From positions 62,001 through 126,000 of the forward strand of contig CBDEGD010000014.1 in the NCBI GenBank assembly GCA_965237625.1: a DNA stretch of 64,000 bases, given 5' to 3'. The notes under the pieces are model-generated. The model searched no databases, was not told the origin of the DNA, and saw only the letters and a program-made list of their open reading frames with translations. Source of the stretch: JABDIP01 sp965237625. GTDB lineage: Bacteria > Pseudomonadota > Alphaproteobacteria > DSM-16000 > Inquilinaceae. Made by a program: the position numbers and the translations under genes. Below are positions 55,385-63,794 of this stretch, one piece after another (the stretch's first letter is position 1; every line of letters begins with the position of its first letter).

Positions 55385-55447
55385 AACATTGGAGTAGATC
55401 GGGATTCAGATTTGAAGTCGAGTCGACTTCAAATCATCCCGATCTAG
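55381..55447. repeat. CTAG-bounded palindromic element (13-bp stem core)
   Basis: Starts at the CTAG that ends the previous element and finishes at CTAG 55444-55447. The core 55409-55435 is a 13-bp stem around one base (GATTTGAAGTCGA / TCGACTTCAAATC), with outer arms AGATCGGGA / TCCCGATCT. The final CTAG supplies the TAG stop of the aminotransferase gene. Confidence 0.65.
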
Positions 55448-56592
55448 CGCAGCCAGCCGCGGAGCCGTTCGGCCGCCGCCGCCATGTCCTCGGTGGCGCC
55501 GGAGAACGAAAAACGGATCGTGCCGTGGCCGCGGGTCGGGTCGAAATCGATGCCGGGGGTCGCGGCTACGCCGGTTTCAGCGAGCATACGGCGGCAGAAA
55601 TCCTGGCTGTCATCGGTCAGATGGGCAACGTCAGCATAGATGTAAAATGCCCCATCGGCTGGGGCCAGGCGGTCGAGGCCCGCCTTGGGCAGCGCCTCCA
55701 GCAACAGGTCACGATTTGCCGCATATCGACCTACATTCGCGTCGAGTTCGTCGGCGCAGTCGAAGGCGGCAATGGCGGCGCTCTGCGACAGGGTCGGCGG
55801 CGAGATGAACAGGTTCTGCGCAAGACATTCCACCGAGCGGGCAAGATCCTCCGGCACCACCATCCAGCCAAGCCGCCAGCCGGTCATCGAGTAATATTTC
55901 GAGAAACTGTTGATCACCACGGCGCTCGGGCTGGTTTGCACGGCTGTCGCCGCCGGGATGCCGTAGGTAATGCCGTGATAGATCTCGTCCGAGATCAGCC
56001 TAATGCCGCGCTCCTGGCAATAGCCGGACAGCACCTCCAACTCTGCCGGCGACAGCATCGTTCCGGTCGGGTTTGAAGGGCTCGCCACGATCAGGCCATC
56101 GACCGGCTTGTCCAGCGCGTCGAGCAGGTCCGGCGTCGGCTGAAACCGATGCTCCGCTTCGGTCTGCAATTCCACGGGAACGACGCCGACCGCCGACAGG
56201 ATATTTCGGTAGGCGGGGTAACCGGGAGCGGCCAGAGCCAGCCGGTCGCCGACTTCGAAGGCGCTGAGAAACGATAGCAGAAACCCGCCGGACGATCCGG
56301 TGGTGACGACGATCCGGTCGGCCGGGACCGTCACGCCATAAGCGGATTGGTAGTGGTCGGCGATCCGCTGCCGGAGCGCCGGAACCCCAAGCGCGACCGT
56401 GTAGCCCAGGACGTCAGAGTCAAGGGCTTGGCGGGCCGCCGCCAGCACCTTGGACGGTGCGCCGGTGCTCGGCTGTCCGACTTCCAGATGCAGGACATCG
56501 CCACCCTGCCGCTCACGCTCGGCGGCGGCGGTCATCACGTCCATGACGATGAAGGGCGGGATGGTGCCCCGCCGTGACGCCTGGAGAGCCAC
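55444..56592 (-). CDS. PLP-dependent class I/II aminotransferase
   Basis: A 382-residue fold type I enzyme. GTG 56592 is chosen as start: GGAGGG lies eight bases upstream and it begins two bases after the TGA of the upstream gene. Motifs: YTVALGVPALRQRIADHY, TTGSSGGFLLSFL, ASPSNPTGTMLSP, the cofactor Lys in NSFSKYYSMTGWRLGW and the carboxylate-binding Arg in GTIRFSFSGATED. The substrate is not evident (aspartate- or aromatic-type). Its coupling to the gamma-glutamyltransferase-like gene suggests a shared amino-acid role. Its stop codon is inside the last CTAG element. Confidence 0.9.
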   Translation of the reverse strand: MALQASRRGTIPPFIVMDVMTAAAERERQGGDVLHLEVGQPSTGAPSKVLAAARQALDSDVLGYTVALGVPALRQRIADHYQSAYGVTVPADRIVVTTGSSGGFLLSFLSAFEVGDRLALAAPGYPAYRNILSAVGVVPVELQTEAEHRFQPTPDLLDALDKPVDGLIVASPSNPTGTMLSPAELEVLSGYCQERGIRLISDEIYHGITYGIPAATAVQTSPSAVVINSFSKYYSMTGWRLGWMVVPEDLARSVECLAQNLFISPPTLSQSAAIAAFDCADELDANVGRYAANRDLLLEALPKAGLDRLAPADGAFYIYADVAHLTDDSQDFCRRMLAETGVAATPGIDFDPTRGHGTIRFSFSGATEDMAAAAERLRGWLR

Positions 56593-56594
56593 GG

Positions 56595-58157
56595 TCAGCC
56601 CTCCACGGCGAAGGCGAGGCCGGCACCGCGCGGATCGGCAGCGCTGGAGCAATAACTGGTCGATGCCCTGTCCCAGAGACAGAAGATGACCGCCGCCCGC
56701 CCCAGATTTGGCACGATACGCACGGTCTGGCCTCGCTGCCTGAGCGCCGACACTGTGGTATCCGGTGCCGTCAATTCGACGGTCACCATGCCGTCCGTGC
56801 CGTCGATTTCGGCACGCGTCGCCGCCAGCGCGTCATCAATCGCCGCTTCGCCCAACAGAATCTCCAGCATGGGCAGCATCAGCGCCGCTGTCGAATCGGC
56901 GCCGGCGCCATAGATGAATTGCATCTTGGGCTCATTCACCAGCATTGTAAGGCCGGCCAGGAGCGGCGCGCCCGAGGCCGGCGCCGGGGCGACGATTATA
57001 CCGGTATCTCCCGCGATCCGACCCGAACCGAACATACCGTTCATGGTCAGGCTACAGGCAACCGCCATGCCGTCATTGGAAAGGGCAACCAGACTTGCAC
57101 TGTGCCCGGGCACGGCGATGCCGCGCCTCCCGGACATCGCGCGATCCGGCGCATAATCGGCCATCAACAGTTCAACCCCGGCTTCGTCAGCTGTCGCTCC
57201 GCTCGCTCCCGCGGCGCGGCGCTCCGCCTCCAGCAGCAGGTGCAGCCGCTCCCCGGCCGCCAGATCCCGATAGTCCACATAGTCGGCAGCGATGTGCCAA
57301 ATGAGCGCCTGCCGAACGCCCGGTGCGGCTGATTCAGGCAAGAAGTAGAGCTTGTCCCGACCAAACGGAGTCACGACCGGGTCGACCCAGCGTGGCAGTG
57401 CGTTCCGCACGGAGTCCAGCGGCAGGGGCAGTCCCGCAGCTGTCGCGCCCTCCGCATAACGCCGGGCGAGTTCGCCACCATGGAGGGCCCCGGCCCCGCC
57501 GGCCCGAATCCGCCCGATCAGATTGGCAAGCTCCTGCTGCACAAGCACATCGCCTTCCCGCAGCGGAAGACCGCCCGCATCGACAAACGGCGCGCCCGCA
57601 GCCCGCATATCATTGGCCAGCGCGCGGGATACCGGCACACCGAACCGGGCGGCGTTCTCGGCACCGATGACATTCGACTCCCAGCGCAGATTTCCGTATT
57701 CCGCCTGCAGAGCGAAAAGCCCGCGCGTCATCACCGGCATGGCGGCGCTCGTCGCGCCAGCTGCGCCGCGCGGTAGAAAGTCCAGAGCCCGGACCTGCCC
57801 GGATTCCGGATCATGGATCAGGCAGGCGCCACCACCACCCAGCCCGGCCCGCGAGGGCAACGTAACGGCCATGGTCATGGCTATGGCCACCGCCGCATCG
57901 GCAGCATTTCCGCCCTGCGCCAGGACATCGCGGCCGGCCAGCGTCGCTCTCGGCTCATCACTGGTGACGGCTATCCGGAAGATCGTGGCGTCCCGGCCGG
58001 CTTTCTGGGTGCAGCCAACCGCGAGAAACGCCGCGACAAGAAATCCACCGATCCGACACAATTTCCAGCTAGAGTGCGGGATGTTTTTGGGGATAACAGC
58101 CAATATTGGGTTGGGGTCGTTGCGCAAATTTCTGTCCATTCTGCTTCTATGCGGCAT
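56595..58157 (-). CDS. Gamma-glutamyltransferase-like lipoprotein, divergent active site
   Basis: About 520 residues from ATG 58157; a TTG at 58061 gives a better lipoprotein signal (CRIGGFLVAAFLAVGC, lipobox Cys) but has a poor ribosome-binding site, so the start is unsure. The N-terminal GGT fold is clear (RATLAGRDVLAQGGNAADAAVAIAMTMAVTLPSRAGLGGGG). Key residues differ: the autoprocessing/nucleophile Thr position appears to be Ser (GHSASLVALSNDGMAVACS against TTHYSVVDKDGNAVAVTYT), and the SSM and GSPGG oxyanion motifs are replaced (LAGLTMLVNEP, YGAGADST). It may lack normal GGT activity. Located at the outer face of a membrane. Confidence 0.78.
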   Translation of the reverse strand: MPHRSRMDRNLRNDPNPILAVIPKNIPHSSWKLCRIGGFLVAAFLAVGCTQKAGRDATIFRIAVTSDEPRATLAGRDVLAQGGNAADAAVAIAMTMAVTLPSRAGLGGGGACLIHDPESGQVRALDFLPRGAAGATSAAMPVMTRGLFALQAEYGNLRWESNVIGAENAARFGVPVSRALANDMRAAGAPFVDAGGLPLREGDVLVQQELANLIGRIRAGGAGALHGGELARRYAEGATAAGLPLPLDSVRNALPRWVDPVVTPFGRDKLYFLPESAAPGVRQALIWHIAADYVDYRDLAAGERLHLLLEAERRAAGASGATADEAGVELLMADYAPDRAMSGRRGIAVPGHSASLVALSNDGMAVACSLTMNGMFGSGRIAGDTGIIVAPAPASGAPLLAGLTMLVNEPKMQFIYGAGADSTAALMLPMLEILLGEAAIDDALAATRAEIDGTDGMVTVELTAPDTTVSALRQRGQTVRIVPNLGRAAVIFCLWDRASTSYCSSAADPRGAGLAFAVEG

Positions 58158-59457
58158 GATCTCGGCGCTTGCCGCGCCGCCGGCGGCGTCTCAAGGACGC
58201 CGATTGTCATTTATCCGCGACGCGGAGATCGAACATATCATCGGCCGCTTTGCTGAGCCAATTTTCCAGGCGGCCGGGATCGACCCGAATGCGGTCGGGA
58301 TCTATCTGGTCAGCGATCCTGGTGCCAATGCATTCGTGACCGGCGGTCAGAATATGTTCTTTACAACCGGATTGCTGACCCAGACCACTGGCCCCGAACA
58401 GCTTCTGGGTGTGATCGCGCACGAAACCGGTCATATGGCCGGCGGACATCTGGCCCGAGGTCAGGAACAACTTGAAAACGCCCAGCGCACCGCCATCATC
58501 TCCGCCCTTGTGGGCATTGCCGCCGCAGTCGCGGCCGGTGACGCCGGCGCCGGGGCCGCGGTGATTTCAGGCGGTCAGACCGTGGCGGAGCGAAGCTTCC
58601 TGTCCTATTCCCGAACCATGGAAGCGGCCGCGGATCAAGCCGGCGTTAGCTATCTCGACCGGGTCGGGATCACGTCGGAAGGCATGCTGACATTCTTCCA
58701 GCAATTGGAGGATCAGGAGCTGCTGCCGCGATCCCGGCAGGCTGAATATGTACGCACCCATCCGCTCACCCGAGACCGGATTGAGTTTGTGCGCCAGCAT
58801 GTCCGCCTGGCAGAGACCACCGGCCGTCCTATGTCCAGCACTGTGATTGAATCGTACAGCCGAGTACAGGCGAAGCTGATCGGGTTCCTGGAACCGCAGG
58901 CCGCACTTTACAGATACGCAGACGACGACAGCATGGCGGGGCGCTATGCCCGGACGATCGGGCAATATCGACTCGGCAATCTGGACGCGGCGCTTTCACT
59001 GATCGACGTGATGATCGGCGAAGAGCCAGACAACCCGTTCCTCCATGAACTGAAGGGCCAAATGCTGCTGGAGAGCGGCCAACCGGCGACCGCCCGCGCG
59101 TCCTATGAGCAGGCGAACCGGCTGTTTCCTGGCGAGCCGACCTTGATGGTGCCGCTGGCCCAGACCATGCTGGCCACGGAGCCGGATGGGGGGCTCGACG
59201 ATACGATTGAGCTCCTGAATCGGTCTGTGGCGGCCCGGTTCGGCGGAAGCCCTCTCGCCTGGCGGCTTTTGGCGACCGCGTATGGCCGAAGCGGAGATCT
59301 TGGTATGGCAGCCGTTGCCCTGGCCGAGGAAGCGCTGGCAAAAGGCGACCGTCAAACGGCGCGCCAACAGGCACAACGGGCGCTCCAGACACTATCGGAG
59401 GGTTCGGTGGGCTGGTTGCGCGCCCAGGATGTCCAGCGCGCCGCCGGAGGTGCCTAG
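58081..59457 (+). CDS. bepA: BepA/YfgC-like M48 metalloprotease with TPR domain
   Basis: A 458-residue periplasmic protease and chaperone. The signal peptide ends near AAPPAASQG. The zinc motif HETGH is at residues 114-118, with the third ligand Glu in TMEAAADQAGVSYLDRVG, as in the BepA family. The C-terminal half (from about residue 280) contains TPR-like repeats (ALSLIDVMIGEEPDNPFLHELKGQMLLESGQPATARASYEQAN). BepA assists outer-membrane protein assembly and LptD maturation. The start at 58081 overlaps the divergent GGT-like gene if that starts at 58157. Confidence 0.92.
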   Translation: MFLGITANIGLGSLRKFLSILLLCGMISALAAPPAASQGRRLSFIRDAEIEHIIGRFAEPIFQAAGIDPNAVGIYLVSDPGANAFVTGGQNMFFTTGLLTQTTGPEQLLGVIAHETGHMAGGHLARGQEQLENAQRTAIISALVGIAAAVAAGDAGAGAAVISGGQTVAERSFLSYSRTMEAAADQAGVSYLDRVGITSEGMLTFFQQLEDQELLPRSRQAEYVRTHPLTRDRIEFVRQHVRLAETTGRPMSSTVIESYSRVQAKLIGFLEPQAALYRYADDDSMAGRYARTIGQYRLGNLDAALSLIDVMIGEEPDNPFLHELKGQMLLESGQPATARASYEQANRLFPGEPTLMVPLAQTMLATEPDGGLDDTIELLNRSVAARFGGSPLAWRLLATAYGRSGDLGMAAVALAEEALAKGDRQTARQQAQRALQTLSEGSVGWLRAQDVQRAAGGA

Positions 59458-59609
59458 CGGCGGGGCCGGACGTTCATTGGATATCAACCGCAATATGGTC
59501 AACTTGTCGTGACGGAATGGCTCCAATTCCTTGCGATCATGGCGACCGACCGCCAGTTTCAAGTGCCGACGCGCCCCGGATACGACCCGAAAACGAATAG
59601 GAACGCACG

Positions 59610-60380
59610 ATGGTATTGAACCGCACGACCTGCCGGACGACGGCCCGAGGCCTCCTGATCGGCCTCGCCGCTGGGCTCAGCATGACCGGCGGTGCCATGG
59701 CGCAGTCCGACTCTTCGACAATCGAGGCCAACGACCGGGCCGCCATCGAGTCCATCGTCCGCGAATACATCCTGGAAAACCCCGAGATCATCACCGAGGC
59801 GTTGGACATCCTGCAGCAGCGCGAGGAAATGGCTGAGTTGGAGCGTCAACGGGAAACGCTCGTCGCTCAACGGGACCAGATCTTCAACTCACAATCGCCG
59901 ATCATGGGAAATCCCAACGGCGATGTGACGCTGGTCGAATTCTTCGACTATCAATGCGGTTTCTGCAAACGGGTTCTGGACGACGTCTTCGCGATCACCG
60001 AGGACGATCCGGGTGTCCGGGTCGTCTTCAAGGATCTGCCGATCCTCGGCCCGGCATCGACGGTCGCGGCGCGCGCCTCATTGGCGGCCCGCAATCAGGG
60101 GCTCTACAGCGAATACCATCACGCGCTGATGGCCAATCGCGGCCAACTCTCCGATCAGGTGATCTTCGACATCGCGACCAGGGTCGGGCTGGATGTGGAC
60201 AGGCTGCGCCGGGATATGGAGGCGCCGGAAATCCGCGATGAGATCAACGCCAATATCCGACTCGCCCAGCAGCTGGGTATCCGCGGCACGCCGGCCTTCG
60301 TGATCGGCGACGAGATCGTGCCCGGTGCGCGCAGCCTGCAAGAGATCGAATCCTACATCGAACGCGCCCGGTCGAGCTAA
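59610..60380 (+). CDS. Periplasmic DsbA-family oxidoreductase (ScsC/Com1-like)
   Basis: A 256-residue protein with a signal peptide to about residue 31 (GGAMAQ), an N-terminal helical extension (IESIVREYILENPEIITEALDILQQREE) like that of ScsC/BdbD-type proteins, and a thioredoxin fold with the active site CGFC (Cys116, Cys119). The cis-Pro loop is GIRGTPAFVIGDEIVPG. It forms or isomerises disulfides in the periplasm. It follows bepA by 152 bp on the same strand, so both act on envelope-protein folding. Confidence 0.92.
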   Translation: MVLNRTTCRTTARGLLIGLAAGLSMTGGAMAQSDSSTIEANDRAAIESIVREYILENPEIITEALDILQQREEMAELERQRETLVAQRDQIFNSQSPIMGNPNGDVTLVEFFDYQCGFCKRVLDDVFAITEDDPGVRVVFKDLPILGPASTVAARASLAARNQGLYSEYHHALMANRGQLSDQVIFDIATRVGLDVDRLRRDMEAPEIRDEINANIRLAQQLGIRGTPAFVIGDEIVPGARSLQEIESYIERARSS

Positions 60381-60420
60381 CGATCGCCGACGCAAAGGTC
60401 CGGCCACGGCCGGCCCCGGC

Positions 60421-60723
60421 TTAGCGTCCGAACAGCTCGTAAGAGCCGATTTCCGTCAGCTCCACAGCAACCGGCGGCTCGTCGCAACGGTCCCGGATGT
60501 CCGCCGTGAAGGCCTTGAAAGCAGGCAACTCGGCCAGAGGGTTCTGCTCCGCCTCGATCGATACGATGTGTACGAAGCTCGTCCCGTCCTCCTGCTTGAA
60601 GGACGCGTAGCGAACCCCTTCAGGAGATGTGCGTTCCAGCTCGTCAAAGACGGCCCGGATGAACGCCTCGTTCTCTGCGACACGATCGGACTTGACCTTG
60701 TAGCGCACCATGATCCGTTTCAT
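60421..60723 (-). CDS. Small dimeric alpha-beta barrel protein, ABM-like
   Basis: A 100-residue protein from ATG 60723 (MKRIMVRYKVKSDRVAENEA), overlapping the SRPBCC stop as ATGA; GGGAGG lies just upstream. The pattern of strands and helices (KSDRVAENEAFIRAVFDELERTSPEGVRYASFKQEDGTSFVHIVSIE) fits antibiotic-biosynthesis-monooxygenase-like proteins. Substrate unknown. It is the third gene of an ArsR-led operon. Confidence 0.75.
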   Translation of the reverse strand: MKRIMVRYKVKSDRVAENEAFIRAVFDELERTSPEGVRYASFKQEDGTSFVHIVSIEAEQNPLAELPAFKAFTADIRDRCDEPPVAVELTEIGSYELFGR

Positions 60724-61181
60724 CTGATCCTCCCGTCCGTTTCGACAGCATTGCAATAGGCGCGGATCACGTCAGCCCACGCCCGTTTGAATCCGCCACA
60801 CCGTAACCGCCAAGCAGGCTTCGCCATCCGTCCGGCCTGCTGTCGCACGACGATATTGGTCGCCTCCGATCCGCCCGCCGTGAAGGTCACGTCGACTATC
60901 GTCGGATGCTTCTCGTCGGTCCCCATCAGCCAGGTGTGGACAATGCGCTCCGGCGGCTCCCAGATCTGCACTTCACCCCATTGGAATTCGCGGCCATCGG
61001 GCGTTCGCTCGAACAACCGGCCTCCGACCTCCGGTTCCATGCTGATCGTTGTCTCTATGCCGCCGCTCCGTGTGTGACCGGGCTTTGGCCACCAGAGATC
61101 GATGTGGCCGGTCCAGATGTGAAAGGCCCGCGCCCGGTCGACCCGCACCTCGATGCTGTACTCGATCGCATCGTCGCTCAT
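60720..61181 (-). CDS. SRPBCC/AHSA1-domain protein
   Basis: A 153-residue protein of the START-like AHSA1 family: IEYSIEVRVDRARAFHIWTGHIDLWWPKPGHTRSG, EVGGRLFERTPDGREFQWGEVQIWEPPERIVHTWLMGTDE, TIVDVTFTAGGSEATNIVV. These bind hydrophobic ligands. It overlaps both the upstream ArsR gene and the downstream gene by ATGA, a common ArsR-AHSA1 arrangement in bacteria. Ligand unknown. Confidence 0.9.
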   Translation of the reverse strand: MSDDAIEYSIEVRVDRARAFHIWTGHIDLWWPKPGHTRSGGIETTISMEPEVGGRLFERTPDGREFQWGEVQIWEPPERIVHTWLMGTDEKHPTIVDVTFTAGGSEATNIVVRQQAGRMAKPAWRLRCGGFKRAWADVIRAYCNAVETDGRIR

Positions 61182-61507
61182 GGGGCCGCGTCGTTTTCAT
61201 CGGCGAGGTTTTCGGCGACGGTCCGGAAGCGCCGCAGGGCATCCGGCCAGAACCTGTCGAGATACGACCGTACCGCCTGAAAACCGTTTTCCTCAAGCCC
61301 ATAGACGTGCCGCGTTCCGTCGATCCTGCATGCAACCAGACCGGCGGCACGGAGCCGGGTCAGATGTTTCGAGACGGCCGGTCGGCTCACCGGCAGCTTT
61401 TCGGACAGGCCGGTGATCGATCGGGGCCGGTCCCCGAGCAGTTCCAGGATTCGCCGCCGCGTGGGGTCGCCCAAGGCGTCCAGGGCCGCATCCGCCATAC
61501 CCACCAT
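61178..61507 (-). CDS. ArsR-family winged-helix repressor
   Basis: A 109-residue regulator (MVGMADAALDALGDPTRRRIL) with the winged helix (SITGLSEKLPVSRPAVSKHLTRLRAAGLVACRIDGTRHVYGLEENGFQ). ArsR metal-ligand cysteines are lacking, so it is the non-metal type often paired with AHSA1 proteins. ATG 61507 has GGAG eight bases upstream; this GGAG lies inside operator 1. It heads a three-gene overlapping operon and probably represses it. Confidence 0.92.
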   Translation of the reverse strand: MVGMADAALDALGDPTRRRILELLGDRPRSITGLSEKLPVSRPAVSKHLTRLRAAGLVACRIDGTRHVYGLEENGFQAVRSYLDRFWPDALRRFRTVAENLADENDAAP

Positions 61508-61510
61508 AAC

Positions 61511-61552
61511 CGTAACTCCAATGTTACGACAATCCGTAACTCCTCAGTTACG
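61511..61552. promoter_or_regulatory. Double palindromic operator for the ArsR operon
   Basis: Two palindromes with the same GTAAC/GTTAC half sites: CGTAACTCCAATGTTACG (61511-61528) and CGTAACTCCTCAGTTACG (61535-61552). Centres are 24 bp apart, about two helical turns, so two dimers could bind on one face. Operator 1 includes the Shine-Dalgarno of the ArsR gene. Confidence 0.8.
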
Positions 61553-61564
61553 ATAAATCAAGAG

Positions 61565-62206
61565 TTATCCCTCGGCGTCCGGCTGACGCTCCGGCGCCGA
61601 CTCTGAAAACGCGGGCAATTCCAGGCATGATTCGGTAATTCGACGAACGGTCGGATAATCGTCTAACGGACAGTCGTAGCGCTGTGCGTTGTAAATCTGC
61701 GGGACCAGGCAGATATCCGCCAGGCCCGGCTGGTCGCCATGGCAGAACCGGCCGGTTGCCCCGCTGGTCGCCAACATCTCCTCCAACGGCCCCAACCCCT
61801 CGGCGATCCAGTGCCGGTACCACGCATTCTGGCCGTCCGGGGACAGCCCCAGCGCCGAGCCCAGATGCTTCAACACCCGCAGATTATTGAGCGGATGGAT
61901 TTCGCAGGCGATCACCAGGGCCAGCGCCCGCACCCGCGCCCGGCCGACCGGATCCGCCGGCAGCAGCGGCGGCGCCGGGTGGGTCTCGTCGAGATACTCG
62001 ATCTGCGCCAATGACTGGGTCAGCACATGCGGGCCATCGACCAGCGTCGGCACGAAATGCTGCGGGTGCAGCGCCGCGTACTCGGCCGCGTGCTGTGCGC
62101 CGTCGCGCAAATTTACGAAGTCGGAGTCATACGCGACGCCCTTCAGCGCCAGGGCGATCCGCACCCGATAGGCGGCCGACGATCGAAAGTAGGTGTAGAG
62201 CTTCAA
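61565..62206 (-). CDS. maiA: Maleylacetoacetate isomerase (zeta-class GST)
   Basis: A 213-residue zeta-class glutathione transferase that isomerises maleylacetoacetate in tyrosine degradation. The active-site SSAAYRVRIALALKG motif is in the thioredoxin-like N domain, and the C domain has ALALVIACEIHPLNNLRVLKHL and GDQPGLADICLVPQIYNAQRY, both family signatures. It lies upstream of the ArsR operon on the same strand. Neighbouring tyrosine-pathway genes are not seen. Confidence 0.93.
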   Translation of the reverse strand: MKLYTYFRSSAAYRVRIALALKGVAYDSDFVNLRDGAQHAAEYAALHPQHFVPTLVDGPHVLTQSLAQIEYLDETHPAPPLLPADPVGRARVRALALVIACEIHPLNNLRVLKHLGSALGLSPDGQNAWYRHWIAEGLGPLEEMLATSGATGRFCHGDQPGLADICLVPQIYNAQRYDCPLDDYPTVRRITESCLELPAFSESAPERQPDAEG

Positions 62207-62303
62207 ATCCGATATCCTTTCCGCATCTGCGCCGGCATCCTGGAATAGAGACTATCCCTATCGGACGACACACCGGGCGTCCAACACCATCCGTGAGCCA
62301 TCC

Positions 62304-62915
62304 ATGACCAAAACCGCGACCGTGCCCGTCTTCGACATCGGCGGCGTCCTGCTCGACTGGAACCCCCGCTACCTCTACCGCACTCTGTTCGACGACGAGG
62401 CGGCGATGGAAACCTTCCTGGCCACCGTCTGCACCCCGGAATGGAACCGGCGGCTGGATGCCGGCATGACCTTTGCCGAAGGCATCCCGGAGCTGATGGA
62501 CCGGTTTCCCGACCAGGCCGACATGATCTTCGCCTACCGCGACCGCTGGATAGAAATGGTCCCGGCGGCCCTGGACGATACCGTGGCGATCCTCGACCGA
62601 CTCAAATCCGCCGGCCACCCGCTCTATGCGATCACCAATTTCGCCGCAGAAACCTTCGCCTTGACGCGGCAGCGTTGGGACTTCCTAAGCTGGTTCGACG
62701 GCATTGTGGTGTCGGGCGAGATCAAGGCATTGAAACCGGAGCCGGAAATCTATCGCCTCCTGCTCGGCCAAAATGGTCTGGCAGCCGGCGATTGCCTGTT
62801 CATCGACGACGTTCAAGAGAATGTCGACGGCGCCATCGCGGTCGGCATGAACGCGTTACGCTTCACGGATGCGGAGACACTACGGTCGGATTTACGCGAT
62901 CACGGCCTGATTTAG
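62304..62915 (+). CDS. HAD-superfamily hydrolase, subclass IA
   Basis: A 203-residue phosphatase-like protein. Motif I is VFDIGGVLLDWNPRYLYR (nucleophile Asp11), motif II is YAITNFAAE, motif III Lys is in GEIKALKPEPEIYR and motif IV is CLFIDDVQENVDGA. The DIGGVLLDWNP form resembles YihX-type sugar phosphatases and 2-haloacid dehalogenase-like proteins. Substrate undetermined. It is divergent from maiA, 97 bp apart. Confidence 0.9.
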   Translation: MTKTATVPVFDIGGVLLDWNPRYLYRTLFDDEAAMETFLATVCTPEWNRRLDAGMTFAEGIPELMDRFPDQADMIFAYRDRWIEMVPAALDDTVAILDRLKSAGHPLYAITNFAAETFALTRQRWDFLSWFDGIVVSGEIKALKPEPEIYRLLLGQNGLAAGDCLFIDDVQENVDGAIAVGMNALRFTDAETLRSDLRDHGLI

Positions 62916-63304
62916 GGAGTTGACTCAATAACGGCCAACCTCAACGTAAATCGCGAATGTTCGGACCTACCCAAGGAGCGGAATTGAACCGATCGTAAGC
63001 TGACTTCGCCAATTGACCCTGAGCGGCCCGTCGCGGTGAACGGCAGAGATCGGCCAGCAGGGGCCGTTCGGCATGACACCTGAAATGTCCGCTTGCGGAT
63101 CAAAAAGCCGCCGTTCAACCAACGTGCCTCATGCCACCAAGTTCTGAAATTACCGGTTCGCGCCAGCCGAAGCTCACGGTGCAGACCTTCGACAAGGACT
63201 TGGCGAGGCTTTCCTGCTGCGCCAGATGCGCCAAAAAAATGGACCTGTTGGCTGCGACGCATATGCAGTCGACAATCATAGATGTTGGCGGTATGTATAT
63301 TTGA
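62916..63304. other. Intergenic region, 389 bp, no supported gene
   Basis: Frames are open here on the minus strand, but the translations are rich in Arg, Cys and Ser with no family resemblance. No palindrome or terminator stands out. Just before 63305 a weak promoter-like pair is present on the plus strand (TTGGCT near 63247, then GACAAT about 17 bp later), which could drive the following genes. Confidence 0.4.
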
Positions 63305-63652
63305 ATGAAGTCGTTTGCCCGCATTATAGCGTTCGTTCTTCTTGCCGCATTTGCCGCGAGCACGGTTGTGCATACGGCGAGCGCGACAGCTATGACCATC
63401 AAGATGGCTCTCGCTGGTGCTGGCGGCATGGACATGACCGGTTGCGAGGGCTGCGGCTCCGGCGGCAATGATGACGATGTCGGCACGACCTGCGATATCG
63501 TCTGCGTCACACCTCTCATGGCGACGGTTAGTACCGATAAGATACTGCAGCCTCCGGTCATGGCGCATGCGGTGGCTGACGGTGCATACGATGTTGTTGG
63601 CCGCACCGAACGTCCCGATCCCTACCCTCCCCGAACTCTCATCCTGAGCTGA
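63305..63652 (+). CDS. Small exported Cys-containing protein, possibly copper related
   Basis: A 115-residue protein with a signal peptide (MKSFARIIAFVLLAAFAAST, cleavage near HTASATA). The mature part has four cysteines in two pairs (GCEGCGSGG and TTCDIVCVTP) among Met/Asp/Gly-rich sequence, like small secreted proteins that precede multicopper oxidases in copper-resistance operons. I cannot assign a named family. A multicopper oxidase starts 142 bp downstream on the same strand. A copper-binding role is an inference from context. Confidence 0.65.
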   Translation: MKSFARIIAFVLLAAFAASTVVHTASATAMTIKMALAGAGGMDMTGCEGCGSGGNDDDVGTTCDIVCVTPLMATVSTDKILQPPVMAHAVADGAYDVVGRTERPDPYPPRTLILS

Positions 63653-63794
63653 CGCCGGTCGGATTCCGATCCGACTGATGGCGTCGGTGTGCCCTGTGCG
63701 GCGCAAGGCGCGCCGCTCATGGCCTTTGTCCTGCATGATGCAGTCCGCGTGCTGGGTCCTGCGATCGACGACGACCTTCAGGATGAGTGAGCCA

